From assembly GCF_002237655.1 (NCBI RefSeq), contig NZ_NOKT01000014.1, forward strand, positions 154,182-218,181: 64,000 nucleotides of DNA, given 5' to 3'. The notes beneath the pieces were generated by a model, which worked only from the letters and a program-made list of their open reading frames with translations, was not told the origin of the DNA and ran no database searches. This document shows, in pieces, positions 1 through 7,670 of this stretch. The stretch comes from Streptomyces sp. XY006 (GTDB lineage Bacteria > Actinomycetota > Actinomycetes > Streptomycetales > Streptomycetaceae). Each line of letters starts with the position of its first letter. Position 1 is the stretch's first letter. The translations under genes and the position numbers were made by a program.

Positions 1-772
1 AGAAGAGGGCCAGCAGCATGAACGTCTTGGGATGGGCCGCGATGTTGCCTACAAAGAAGTGAACGGCTCGGTTCGAGGCACAGATCCGGTTGTACCAGCG
101 CTCGCGGAGCGCATCACGGACCCCTCGCCCGCCGTACTTGCGCAGGAACTTGCGGTACGACTGGCCGGCCTCCCAATCCTTCAGTCCCATGTCGTGGGTC
201 GGGCAGTCGTCGTCGGCACAGCGAAAGCTGTAGCGGAAGTCGAGGGGCACCCACTCCAGTGGGTCCAATTCCTGTTCGAAAAGGTCGAGTTGGTCGGCAA
301 GCGCGGCTTTGGAGACTGACCAGGGCTCGGCGGGCTCCAGTCGGAAACGGGCGATCTCGGCAGGCCGGAAGACGCCGAGGGAGGTCCCCCGCTGCTCCTG
401 ATCCCGCTTGATGGCGCAGAGCGACGGTGCGACCAGCGGCTCGACATACCGGTACCGCTTCTTCCAACCGCCGTCGGACGGCACCTCACCCACGATCTCC
501 AAGGTTTCGAGGTCGGGCCGGAGACTCTCCGGGCGGGAGTCTCGCTCCGGACGGTGCGGCTCGACGTCGACCTCGATGATCGAGTATTTGGAGAACTGGG
601 CTTCCTCGCTCAGAAGCCGGAAGGGCACCGGGAAGAGCCGTACGTGCTGTGGCTCGCCCTGGTCCAGGCGTATGCCGGCCACACAGCTGGTCTCGCGGTA
701 CTTGTTGGACAGCTCGGGATACGTCTTGACCGTGATCATGATCGTTGCGCGCTGCCGATTCCGCGTTCCCAT
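1..772 (-). CDS. unrecognised accessory protein, C-terminus cut by window edge
   Basis: An open frame of 257 codons runs off the left edge without a stop. The start ATG at 772 follows a strong ribosome site (GGAGGGGG, about 5 bases away). The N-terminal half (MITVKTYPELSNKYRET, then CVAGIRLD) looks like a small beta-rich domain. The C-terminal half carries C-x4-C-x2-H, DWE, a YRKF helix, W and FVGN...HPKTFM. I recall this pattern (paired cysteines, DWE, FVGN) from scattered hypothetical proteins on mobile or accessory DNA, but no function is known to me. It lies 87 bp downstream of the HTH-DUF488 gene on the same strand, so the two probably form an operon. Codon third positions are less GC-biased than in the core genes to the right, which fits horizontal transfer. 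Confidence 0.75.
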   Translation of the reverse strand, partial: MGTRNRQRATIMITVKTYPELSNKYRETSCVAGIRLDQGEPQHVRLFPVPFRLLSEEAQFSKYSIIEVDVEPHRPERDSRPESLRPDLETLEIVGEVPSDGGWKKRYRYVEPLVAPSLCAIKRDQEQRGTSLGVFRPAEIARFRLEPAEPWSVSKAALADQLDLFEQELDPLEWVPLDFRYSFRCADDDCPTHDMGLKDWEAGQSYRKFLRKYGGRGVRDALRERWYNRICASNRAVHFFVGNIAAHPKTFMLLALF

Positions 773-859
773 GGTTGCCCCCTCCACGGATCTCCCGGAT
801 CCGATTGGAGGAGAGGCATGCGCCACCGGCAAGAGCGCATGCGGCGGCGAGGGGTGAAG

Positions 860-1540
860 TCAGGCCAGCGGAATCACGGGCACGGCGGCCCGCTTGCGGA
901 CCGTCTCCAGGACGACCTGCCGGTGGCAGCGGCTCTCGTCCTTCTCGAAACACAGCACGGCGACACGCGACTGCCGAGCTTGCTCGGCAAGGCGATCGAG
1001 ATCGGACTGTGCCTCATCGGACCGCAGCAGACCGCGGAAGCGAGCTCGGCCCACGTCGAGTCGGCCGTCCCAGAACGGCGCCCGGTTGTCCTTGGGATTT
1101 CCCAGGCCCCGCAGGTGGGTGTACACGATGCCGGCCTCAGCGAGCGCCTGCCCGAGCCGAGTCTTGCTGAAGCCCTTCTTGCGGCTGATGGGCGTGAGTC
1201 GTACGTCTGCCACGACGTCGATACGGCTGTCGAGGAGAGAGGCGACGAAAGAGTCGATGTCCCGGCCTTCGTATCCAGCGGACCATAGACCCGGGGTGAC
1301 CTTGGCCTCCCGGAAGAGCTCATCGAGGGAGACCTCGAGTGCCTCGGCGACCGCTCCGACAGTGAAGAAACCTGGCTGGATCGCTCCCTCGCTCTCCAGG
1401 CGGGCCAGCGTTCCCGCGGCGATGCCGGCTTCTTTCGCGAGCCGCTCCCGTGACCACCCACGGGCCTCCCGCAGCGCACGGACCCGCTGGGCGAGTGCTC
1501 GGGCGCGGTCGTGGGGACGCGCTGAGTGATGGCTTGCCAT
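860..1540 (-). CDS. XRE-family HTH fused to DUF488 domain
   Basis: 226 residues. Residues about 12-68 form a Cro/XRE helix-turn-helix (RVRALREARGWSRERLAKEA, then GTLARLESEG and LEVSLDELF). Residues about 80-220 are DUF488: WSAGYEGRDIDSF, DVRLTPISRKKGFSK, GIVYTHLRGLGNP and the paired motif VLCFEKDESRCHR with its conserved Cys and Cys-His-Arg. DUF488 proteins usually stand alone and their biochemical role is not settled; the fusion suggests a DNA-binding form. The start at 1540 has a weak AGGA site. The unfamiliar gene ending at the left edge follows it on the same strand. The pair lies on the 3' side of a tRNA-Pro. A defence or island-regulatory role is inference only. Confidence 0.85.
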   Translation of the reverse strand: MASHHSARPHDRARALAQRVRALREARGWSRERLAKEAGIAAGTLARLESEGAIQPGFFTVGAVAEALEVSLDELFREAKVTPGLWSAGYEGRDIDSFVASLLDSRIDVVADVRLTPISRKKGFSKTRLGQALAEAGIVYTHLRGLGNPKDNRAPFWDGRLDVGRARFRGLLRSDEAQSDLDRLAEQARQSRVAVLCFEKDESRCHRQVVLETVRKRAAVPVIPLA

Positions 1541-1732
1541 GGGCCGTGATCCTAATGGCGGTTGAGGCGGGCGGGCATGGTGTTCCCAGCCCGACTAGAG
1601 GCCTGATACGCGAACGCGCAGGTCCGAGTGCCCGCAGCCGCTGCACTTGCAGACAGCCTTACCAGTAACCCTCTGGGAGAACCCGACCAAGATCTTCTTC
1701 CGATTTCTCCCAAACGATCTCCGGAAACCCGT

Positions 1733-1767
1733 CAGGGGCCTGATCCATTGACTGGATCAGGCCCCTG
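1733..1767 (-). terminator. hairpin terminator behind tRNA-Pro
   Basis: A perfect 14-bp stem (1733-1746 with 1754-1767) around a 7-base loop lies 16 bases beyond the 3' end of the tRNA on its own strand. It separates the tRNA transcript from the accessory region to the left. Confidence 0.8.
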
Positions 1768-1783
1768 GCCTGGTACTTCACTG

Positions 1784-1857
1784 TCGGGGTGGCGGGATTT
1801 GAACCCACGACCTCTTCGTCCCGAACGAAGCGCGCTGCCAAGCTGCGCTACACCCCG
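1784..1857 (-). tRNA. tRNA-Pro (anticodon CGG)
   Basis: Read on the minus strand, a 74-base cloverleaf is complete: acceptor CGGGGTG pairs with CACCCCG, D-stem GCGC/GCGC, anticodon stem CTTCG/CGAAG around loop TTCGGGA (anticodon CGG, reading CCG), and T-arm GTGGG-TTCAAAT-CCCGC. The discriminator is A and CCA is not encoded. The element-like region lies on the 3' side, the side where tyrosine integrases insert. Confidence 0.95.
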
Positions 1858-1904
1858 ATGTCGCTGCTGTCGCGGCGACGACGTTTACTTTAGCCCACCG
1901 GTGG

Positions 1905-2675
1905 CTAGAGACGAAATCCGGTTTTGCCGCGGTGGCGCATCAGGGCCGGGCGGGCGTGGTCCAGGGCCACCAGGAGCAGGGCCAGGGCGTACATGGACAG
2001 GCCCAGGAGCAGCGCGTTGCCGAGGACGCGCTTGTAGCCGTCCTGGCCGACGTCCAGGAACGGGTAGAGGTAGCGGTCGGTCGTGCCCGGCAGGAGCAGC
2101 TCTCCCCGGGTGAGGGAGAAGGCCAGGTAGGCCAGGGGATAGAGCAGCCAGGCCGGGGCGTGGCGCAGGTGCAGACGGCCCGGGGTCGTGAGCAGGAGCC
2201 AGTCCAGTACGGCCGCGATCGGCGTCACCGTGTGGAGCGTGTGGTGGGCCAGGGCCTGCCAGCCGGTCGGGGCGGCGGCCTCACCCGTGAGGGAGAAGGG
2301 GCTGGCCTCGTTCGCGAGGAGCAGGTGGTGCACCAGGGCCGCGACGACGACGTAGAGCAGGGTCGCGCCCAGGAGGGAGCCGGGCAAGGGGCGGGCTGCC
2401 GTCCATGCCCGGCGGGCCGAGAAGAGCATGACCACGGCCAGGAGCGCGTTCGCCTGGACCGCGAAGTAGCCCGCGACCCGGGACGGGTCGCCGAGGAGCA
2501 GTTCGAGGGTGACGCCGGCGGCCGCCGCGAGGGCGATCAGCAGGCGGTAGGCCGCCGCCGCGGGGCGGCGGACCGGCGTGACGACGGCCGTGGCCGGGAC
2601 GGGGGAGGGCAGGAGCGCCGGCTTGCGCGGGATCGCGGGGAGGTCCGGGATGTCCCTGGGTATCGGGGCTGTCAT
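1905..2675 (-). CDS. Pr6Pr family membrane protein
   Basis: 256 residues with a proline-rich cytoplasmic N-terminus (about 1-40) followed by six hydrophobic segments, starting with AAAYRLLIALAAAAGVTLEL. The pattern AVQANALLAVVMLFSARRAW in segment 2, the HHTLHTVTPIAAVLDW region and YPLAYLAFSLTRG match the actinobacterial Pr6Pr (FAR-17a/AIG1-like) family, whose role is unknown; eukaryotic relatives are integral-membrane lipid hydrolases. It stands alone between the tRNA and the metallophosphoesterase, with the same orientation as the latter but a gap of about 125 bp. Confidence 0.85.
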   Translation of the reverse strand: MTAPIPRDIPDLPAIPRKPALLPSPVPATAVVTPVRRPAAAAYRLLIALAAAAGVTLELLLGDPSRVAGYFAVQANALLAVVMLFSARRAWTAARPLPGSLLGATLLYVVVAALVHHLLLANEASPFSLTGEAAAPTGWQALAHHTLHTVTPIAAVLDWLLLTTPGRLHLRHAPAWLLYPLAYLAFSLTRGELLLPGTTDRYLYPFLDVGQDGYKRVLGNALLLGLSMYALALLLVALDHARPALMRHRGKTGFRL

Positions 2676-2801
2676 GCTCTCAAGCTGACAGAACCGGATA
2701 AAGGGGGCTATTCGGGCGCCGCTGTGTGGGTTATCGCCATCACTTCACGTGCTTCATGCCCCCGGTGTTCCGGTCGGCGGCCCTCCTCTTGGCCGCCCCT
2801 G

Positions 2802-3728
2802 TTACTCCCGCCCCACCAGCGTCAGCAGCGTCGCCTCCGGCGGGCAGGCGAACCGTACCGGCGTGTAGCGGTTCGTGCCGCAGCCCGCCGAGACGTGGAG
2901 GTAGGACGTACGGCCCTGCGAGGAGTGAGTGGACAGGCCCTTCACGCGGTCCGTGTCCAGGTCGCAGTTGGTGACGAGGGCGCCGTAGAAGGGGACGCAG
3001 AGCTGGCCGCCGTGGGTGTGGCCGGCCAGGATCAGGGGGTAGCCGTCGGCCGTGAAGGCGTCCAGCGTGCGCAGGTACGGGGCGTGGACCACCCCCATCG
3101 AGAAGTCGGCGGACTCCGACGGGCCGCCGGCGACCCGCTCGTAGCGGTCCTTCTTGATGTGCGGGTCGTCCAGGCCGGTCAGCTCCAGCGACAGGCCGTC
3201 GATCTTGAGCGTGCCGCGCGTGTTCGTGAGGTTGAGCCAGCCCGCCGCGTCGAAACCGTCCCGCAGGTCCTCCCACGGGTTGTGCACCGCGCCGACCGCC
3301 GGCGGGTTGCCGTTCAGGCCATGCCGGCCCTGGGCCTTCTCCAGCAGGTAGCGGGCGGGGTTGCGCAGCTTGGGGCCGTAGTAGTCGTTGGAGCCGAAGA
3401 CGTACGCGCCCGGGAACTCCATCAGCGGGCCGAGCGCGTCCAGGACCTCCGGGACGCCCTCCGGGTCGGAGAGGTTGTCGCCGGTGTTGATCACGAAGTC
3501 GGGGCGCAGGCCGGCCAGGGACCGCAGCCAGCGCTGCTTCTTGCGCTGGCCGCCGACCATGTGGATGTCGGAGACCTGCAGCACACGCAGGGGGCGCGTT
3601 CCCGGGGGCAGGACCGGGACGGTGACCCGGCGGAGGCGGAAGGAGCGGGCCTCGAAGCCCGCCGCGTACAACAGACCGGCGGCACCAGCCGCCGCGATTC
3701 CCAGGGGGACTCCGTATCGCGCGCGCAT
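2802..3728 (-). CDS. membrane-anchored metallophosphoesterase
   Basis: 308 residues. A single N-terminal membrane segment (about 6-24, GIAAAGAAGLLYAAG) is followed by a calcineurin-like phosphoesterase domain. Metal ligands are visible in order: SDIH (D-x-H), GDN in VINTGDNLSD, GSND (a variant of GNHD) and GHTHGGQ near the C-terminus. This subfamily (YkuE/YpbG-like) is usually a membrane-tethered phosphodiesterase acting on lipid or nucleotide phosphates; the substrate here is unknown. The gene diverges from the YqeY gene, with 134 bp between the two starts. Confidence 0.9.
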   Translation of the reverse strand: MRARYGVPLGIAAAGAAGLLYAAGFEARSFRLRRVTVPVLPPGTRPLRVLQVSDIHMVGGQRKKQRWLRSLAGLRPDFVINTGDNLSDPEGVPEVLDALGPLMEFPGAYVFGSNDYYGPKLRNPARYLLEKAQGRHGLNGNPPAVGAVHNPWEDLRDGFDAAGWLNLTNTRGTLKIDGLSLELTGLDDPHIKKDRYERVAGGPSESADFSMGVVHAPYLRTLDAFTADGYPLILAGHTHGGQLCVPFYGALVTNCDLDTDRVKGLSTHSSQGRTSYLHVSAGCGTNRYTPVRFACPPEATLLTLVGRE

Positions 3729-3862
3729 ACGACCATCGTGTCAGACCGCGCGGGATGCCCGTGTCCGGCGGTGCGTGAAATGGCCCGTCGCAACGGGTCC
3801 TTGCGCTGCCGCCCCGTAAATGGAGGGGCACCTTTCCCGTCGCACCTGCGACAATCGACCCC

Positions 3863-4327
3863 ATGACCACGCTCAAGTCGAAGCTGCAGGATGACCTCAA
3901 CGCCGCGATCAAGGAGCGCGACGAGCTGCGCTCCTCGACGCTCCGGCTGACGCTCGCCGCGATCACCAAGGAGGAGGTCGCGGGCAAGGAGAAGCGCGAG
4001 CTCTCCGACGACGAGGTGCAGAAGGTGATCACCCGGGAGGCCAAGAAGCGGCGCGAGGCGGCCGAGGCCTTCGCACAGGGTGGTCGGCCCGAGCAGGCCG
4101 AGCGGGAGAAGGCGGAGGGCGAGGTGCTTGCCGGCTACCTGCCCAAGCAGCTGTCCGACGACGAGCTCCAGCAGATCGTGGCCCAGGCCGTCGAGGAGGC
4201 GAAGGCGGCCGGTGCGGAGGGGCCGCGGGCCATGGGCGCTGTCATGAAGATCGTGAACCCGAAGGTGGCGGGGCAGGCCGAGGGCGGCCGCGTCGCCGCC
4301 GCGGTGAAGAAGCTGCTCGCGGGCTGA
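3863..4327 (+). CDS. GatB/YqeY domain-containing protein
   Basis: 154 residues, the normal length for free-standing YqeY proteins. The sequence opens with LKSKLQDDLNAAIKERDELR and carries the conserved RLTLAAI, EVLAGYLPKQL and GPRAMGAVMKIVNPKVAGQA segments. YqeY shares the tRNA-binding helical domain of the GatB subunit of tRNA amidotransferase, but its own role is not established. The gene is monocistronic: a divergent phosphoesterase lies upstream and a bidirectional terminator shared with the PBP gene lies downstream. Confidence 0.92.
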   Translation: MTTLKSKLQDDLNAAIKERDELRSSTLRLTLAAITKEEVAGKEKRELSDDEVQKVITREAKKRREAAEAFAQGGRPEQAEREKAEGEVLAGYLPKQLSDDELQQIVAQAVEEAKAAGAEGPRAMGAVMKIVNPKVAGQAEGGRVAAAVKKLLAG

Positions 4328-4354
4328 CCGCCCGGGCCCCGACACGCCGGTCCA

Positions 4355-4402
4355 ACGGGAGCGGCCTCCTCCGACCATACGGTCGGAGGAGGCCGCTCCC
4401 GT
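4355..4402. terminator. bidirectional hairpin terminator
   Basis: A perfect 22-bp stem (4355-4376 with 4381-4402) around loop ATAC, followed on the plus side by TTTCGTC. It sits between the convergent yqeY-like and penicillin-binding protein genes and can serve both. Confidence 0.85.
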
Positions 4403-4419
4403 TTCGTCATCCGGCCAGG

Positions 4420-6732
4420 TCAGCCGAAGCGGCCTCCGTTGCCGTTCCCGTTGCCGCCGCCGTTGTCCTGCCCGCGGAAGAAGCCCTCCGGGATGGAGAA
4501 CGACGGAGTCGGGAAGGGCTCGCCGCCGCCTCCGCCGCCGTTGTTGTTGCCGCCCACCAGGCCGCCGATGAAGCCGTCGTTGCCGCCGTTGTCACCGTTG
4601 TTCCCGTCGTCACGGCCGCCGTCGCCACCGTCGTCCCCGTCGCCGCGGTCGCGGTCGATGCCGTCGGGGATGTGGACGTCGTTGAACCGCTCGACGGGCT
4701 TGCCCTCCAGCGCGCCGGACATCATGTCGCGCCAGATCGGGCCCGGGACCTCACCACCGAAGACCTTGCTGTGCGAGCGGCCGCCGATGGTGATGTTGAC
4801 CATCTTCCGCTTGTGCGCGGGGTCGCCGACCCACACCGCGCCGGCCATGTTCGGCGTGTAGCCCACGAACCAGGCCGCGTAGCGCTCGTCCGTCGTACCC
4901 GTCTTGCCCGCGCTGGGCCGGCCGTCCAGGCCCGCCTTCGAACCCGTGCCGTCCTCGACGACGCCCTTCAGCAGCCCGTTGATCGTGTCGGCGGTCTCCT
5001 CCGACATGGCGCGCGAGCACGTCGACTTCGGGACCTCGAGCTTCTTGGACGCGTCGCCGACCCGCTGGCTGACCGACTCGATGGCCACCGGCGTGCAGTA
5101 CATGCCCCGCGAGGCGAAGGTGGCGTACGCGTTCGCCATGGTCAGCGGGGACATCTCCTGCGTGCCGAGGGCGATGGAGGGGACCTGCGGCATCTTGTCG
5201 CCGTCGGCCCGCACGACGCCCATCTTCTTCGCCATGGTCGTCACCGGGCAGATGCCGATGTCGCTGATCATCTGCACGTAGTAGGTGTTGACCGACTTGG
5301 CGGTCGCCTCCTTCATGTCGTACGGGCCGACCTCGGACTCGTTCTCGTTCTCCAGCCGGGCCGGGTTGCTCCGGTCGTTCTGCCAGGTCTTGCCGTCACA
5401 GGCGGAGACCGGCGAGGGGTAGGCCATCCGGTACGGCGACGAGTACACCTTGTTCGACGGCATGCCGTCCTCGAGGGCGGCCGCGGCCACAATCGGCTTG
5501 AACGTCGAACCGGGCTGGTAGCCCATGCCGCCGCCCATGGACTGGTCGACGGAGAGGTTGATCTGCGTCTCGTTCTTCTTGAAGCCGTACGGACGCGACT
5601 GGCCCATGGCGAGGATCTTGCCGGTGCCGGGCTGGACGACGGTGGCGGCGGTGGCCACGTCGTCGCTCTTGTAGACGTGGTCCTTGATGGACCGCTGGGC
5701 CGCGTCCTGGGCCTGCGGGTCCATCGTCGTGCGGATGGTGAGGCCGCCCTGGTTCCAGATCTTCGCCCGGGCCTTGCGGGACTTGCCGAAGACCGGGTCC
5801 GTCAGGAAGACCTCGCGCACGTAGTCACAGAAGAAGCCCGCGCCCTTGACCGCCGTGATGCAGCCGTTGCGGGGCTTGCTGACCTTCAGGCCCAGCGGGG
5901 CCTTCATCGCCTCGGCGGCCTGCGCCCGGGAGATGTCGCCGACCTCGGCCATGCGGCGCAGCACGATGTTGCGGCGCTTGGTGGCCTCCGCCTCGTCGTT
6001 GACCGGGTCGTAGCGGCTGGGCGACTGGACGATGCCGGCGAGGAGGGCCGCCTCCTGGACGTTGAGGTCCTTGGCCGACTTGGAGAAGTAGCGCCGGGCC
6101 GCGGCCTCGACGCCGTAGGCCTGCTGGCCGAAGAACGTGATGTTCAGGTAGTTCTCGAGGATCTTCTTCTTGCCCAGCTCCTCCTCGACCTGGATCGCGT
6201 ACTTGAGCTCGCGGATCTTGCGGCCGATGGTCTGCTGGGTGGCCTGCGCGACCTTCGTCGGGTCGTCGCCGGCCTCCTCGACGAAGACGTTCTTCACGTA
6301 CTGCTGGGTGAGCGTCGAGGCGCCCTGGGCGACCTCGCCGCTGCGCGCGTTCTTGTTGAGGGCGCGCAGCACGCCCTTGAGGTCGACCGCTCCGTGCTCG
6401 TAGAAGCGCGAGTCCTCGATCGCGACGATCGCCTTCTGCACGTACGGCGACATGTCCTTGAGGGGGACCACCGTGCGGTCGCGCGAGTAGACGGTGGCGA
6501 TCTGGCCGCCGTCCGCGTCGAGGATGCTGGTGCGCTGACTCAGCGGCGGGGTCTTGAGGTTGGCCGGGAGCTCGTCGAAGCTCTCGACGGATCCCTTCGC
6601 CGCCAGCCCCAGCGCGCCCACCGCGGGCAGCGCGATGCCGGCCAGCACGGCCCCCGCGAGGACACTGACACCGAGGAACTTGGCGGCCTGCTGCGTGGGA
6701 GACAGACCACCGCCCGAGCGCTTCTTTGGCAT
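4420..6732 (-). CDS. class A penicillin-binding protein (transglycosylase/transpeptidase)
   Basis: 770 residues. One membrane segment (about 18-40) precedes a GT51 glycosyltransferase domain with the catalytic-glutamate motif EDSRFYEHGAVD (Glu106) and the LTQQYVKN motif. The transpeptidase domain shows all three penicillin-binding motifs: STFK (Ser409, Lys412), SVN (480-482) and KTG (610-612). The last 60 residues or so are a low-complexity tail of Gly, Asn and Asp ending in GGGNGNGNGGRFG. It polymerises and cross-links peptidoglycan outside the membrane. Its genomic place directly divergent from wblA is conserved in Streptomyces as I recall, which ties it to hyphal growth. The start at 6732 gives the expected cytoplasmic MPKKRSGGG leader. 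Confidence 0.95.
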   Translation of the reverse strand: MPKKRSGGGLSPTQQAAKFLGVSVLAGAVLAGIALPAVGALGLAAKGSVESFDELPANLKTPPLSQRTSILDADGGQIATVYSRDRTVVPLKDMSPYVQKAIVAIEDSRFYEHGAVDLKGVLRALNKNARSGEVAQGASTLTQQYVKNVFVEEAGDDPTKVAQATQQTIGRKIRELKYAIQVEEELGKKKILENYLNITFFGQQAYGVEAAARRYFSKSAKDLNVQEAALLAGIVQSPSRYDPVNDEAEATKRRNIVLRRMAEVGDISRAQAAEAMKAPLGLKVSKPRNGCITAVKGAGFFCDYVREVFLTDPVFGKSRKARAKIWNQGGLTIRTTMDPQAQDAAQRSIKDHVYKSDDVATAATVVQPGTGKILAMGQSRPYGFKKNETQINLSVDQSMGGGMGYQPGSTFKPIVAAAALEDGMPSNKVYSSPYRMAYPSPVSACDGKTWQNDRSNPARLENENESEVGPYDMKEATAKSVNTYYVQMISDIGICPVTTMAKKMGVVRADGDKMPQVPSIALGTQEMSPLTMANAYATFASRGMYCTPVAIESVSQRVGDASKKLEVPKSTCSRAMSEETADTINGLLKGVVEDGTGSKAGLDGRPSAGKTGTTDERYAAWFVGYTPNMAGAVWVGDPAHKRKMVNITIGGRSHSKVFGGEVPGPIWRDMMSGALEGKPVERFNDVHIPDGIDRDRGDGDDGGDGGRDDGNNGDNGGNDGFIGGLVGGNNNGGGGGGEPFPTPSFSIPEGFFRGQDNGGGNGNGNGGRFG

Positions 6733-7140
6733 GAGGGCAGCCTACGTTCTCATTCGCCGGACAGGCGTATATGCCTTGGCCTAAGCTGCTCCCAACTGTC
6801 ACAACAGTGAGGCCACGTATCAATACGTCCGGCGACCCCGAATCGTTCCGGATGTTCCCCGACTTTTTTGGTGGGGTCGTGTCCGAATCCGCCTTGTGTG
6901 TCATGCGGCGTCCGGTGTGACGCAACTGAACTGTCCCGTTTTGACGGGAAAGTCACGTATGTCACCAGCTCACTCCCCCGGGTGATCTGCCGCTTACCCA
7001 TAGTCCGTTCGGGCCATTCAAGATTGGGCCCGCTGGGGGTGTTGCGCTGTGCCCACCTTCCGTAACGTCCTCAACTGGCGGCGGTGAATATGCCGCTGCC
7101 GCCGTGGGGGAGCCTCGATTCGGGAGAGGACGGCGCCGGT
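6733..7140. promoter_or_regulatory. long divergent control region of PBP gene and wblA
   Basis: These 408 bp hold no convincing gene. The stretch is AT-richer than its surroundings and contains short inverted repeats, for example TCCCGT-TTTG-ACGGGA near 6937-6952 and a GTCAC/GTGAC-rich zone around 6955-6980. Long upstream regions are typical of wblA, which is known to be controlled by several developmental regulators; I cannot assign individual sites. Confidence 0.5.
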
Positions 7141-7479
7141 ATGGGCTGGGTAACCGACTGGAGTGCGCAGGCGGCCTGCCGCACTACCGATCCGGATGAA
7201 CTGTTCGTTCAAGGAGCAGCGCAGAACAGGGCCAAGGCGGTGTGCACCGGATGCCCGGTGCGCACGGAGTGCCTGGCCGACGCGCTGGACAACCGCGTCG
7301 AGTTCGGCGTGTGGGGAGGCATGACGGAGCGGGAGCGCCGCGCACTGCTGCGCAGGCGGCCGACGGTGACCTCCTGGCGCCGGCTGCTGGAGACGGCGCG
7401 TACGGAGTACGAGCGCGGCACGGGTGTCGTGCCCCTCGACGACGACGAGATCTACGAGAACTACGCGGCGGTGAGCTGA
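7141..7479 (+). CDS. wblA: WhiB-like [4Fe-4S] regulator WblA
   Basis: 112 residues with the four cluster-binding cysteines of the Wbl family (Cys13, Cys35, Cys38, Cys44) and the G-V-W-G-G turn (56-60). The C-terminal helix region ERERRALLRRR and acidic end DDDEIYENYAAVS match WblA as I know it. WblA is a DNA-binding pleiotropic regulator that drives sporulation and represses antibiotic production in Streptomyces. I chose the ATG at 7141, preceded by GGGAGAGGA about 10 bases away, because it gives the family length; an in-frame GTG at 7084 would add 19 residues without a ribosome site. Confidence 0.95.
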   Translation: MGWVTDWSAQAACRTTDPDELFVQGAAQNRAKAVCTGCPVRTECLADALDNRVEFGVWGGMTERERRALLRRRPTVTSWRRLLETARTEYERGTGVVPLDDDEIYENYAAVS

Positions 7480-7504
7480 GCGCCTCCGGGAGCTCCGCAG
7501 GTCC

Positions 7505-7527
7505 GAGGGCCCTTCGGCGGGCCCTTC
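7505..7527 (+). terminator. probable wblA terminator
   Basis: GAGGGCCC-TTCGGC-GGGCCCTTC forms a short GC stem 26 bases after the wblA stop. The hairpin merges into the 18-bp repeat array that begins at 7519. Confidence 0.55.
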
Positions 7528-7670
7528 GCCATCACCGGGCCCTTCGCCATCACCGGGTCCTTCGCCGTCACGGGCTTCGCCTGGGCGTGCTCAGGCCGGC
7601 CGGCAGTGCTCAGGCCACCGGACCGTGCTCGGGTCACCTGGCCGTGCTCAGGCCACCTGACCTGCTCAGG
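7519..7670. repeat. two adjacent minisatellites (18-bp and 19-bp units)
   Basis: Three copies of GGGCCCTTCGCCATCACC (the third diverged) fill 7519-7571. After a short spacer, four copies of a different 19-bp unit starting GTGCTCAGGCCA fill 7587-7662, with a partial copy to 7670. The second array overlaps the last codons of the ArsA-like gene on the minus strand. Confidence 0.85.

Noticed and set aside
1659..1841. 60-codon frame through the tRNA-Pro
   Set aside because: It is a translation of the tRNA and its terminator, a common artefact.
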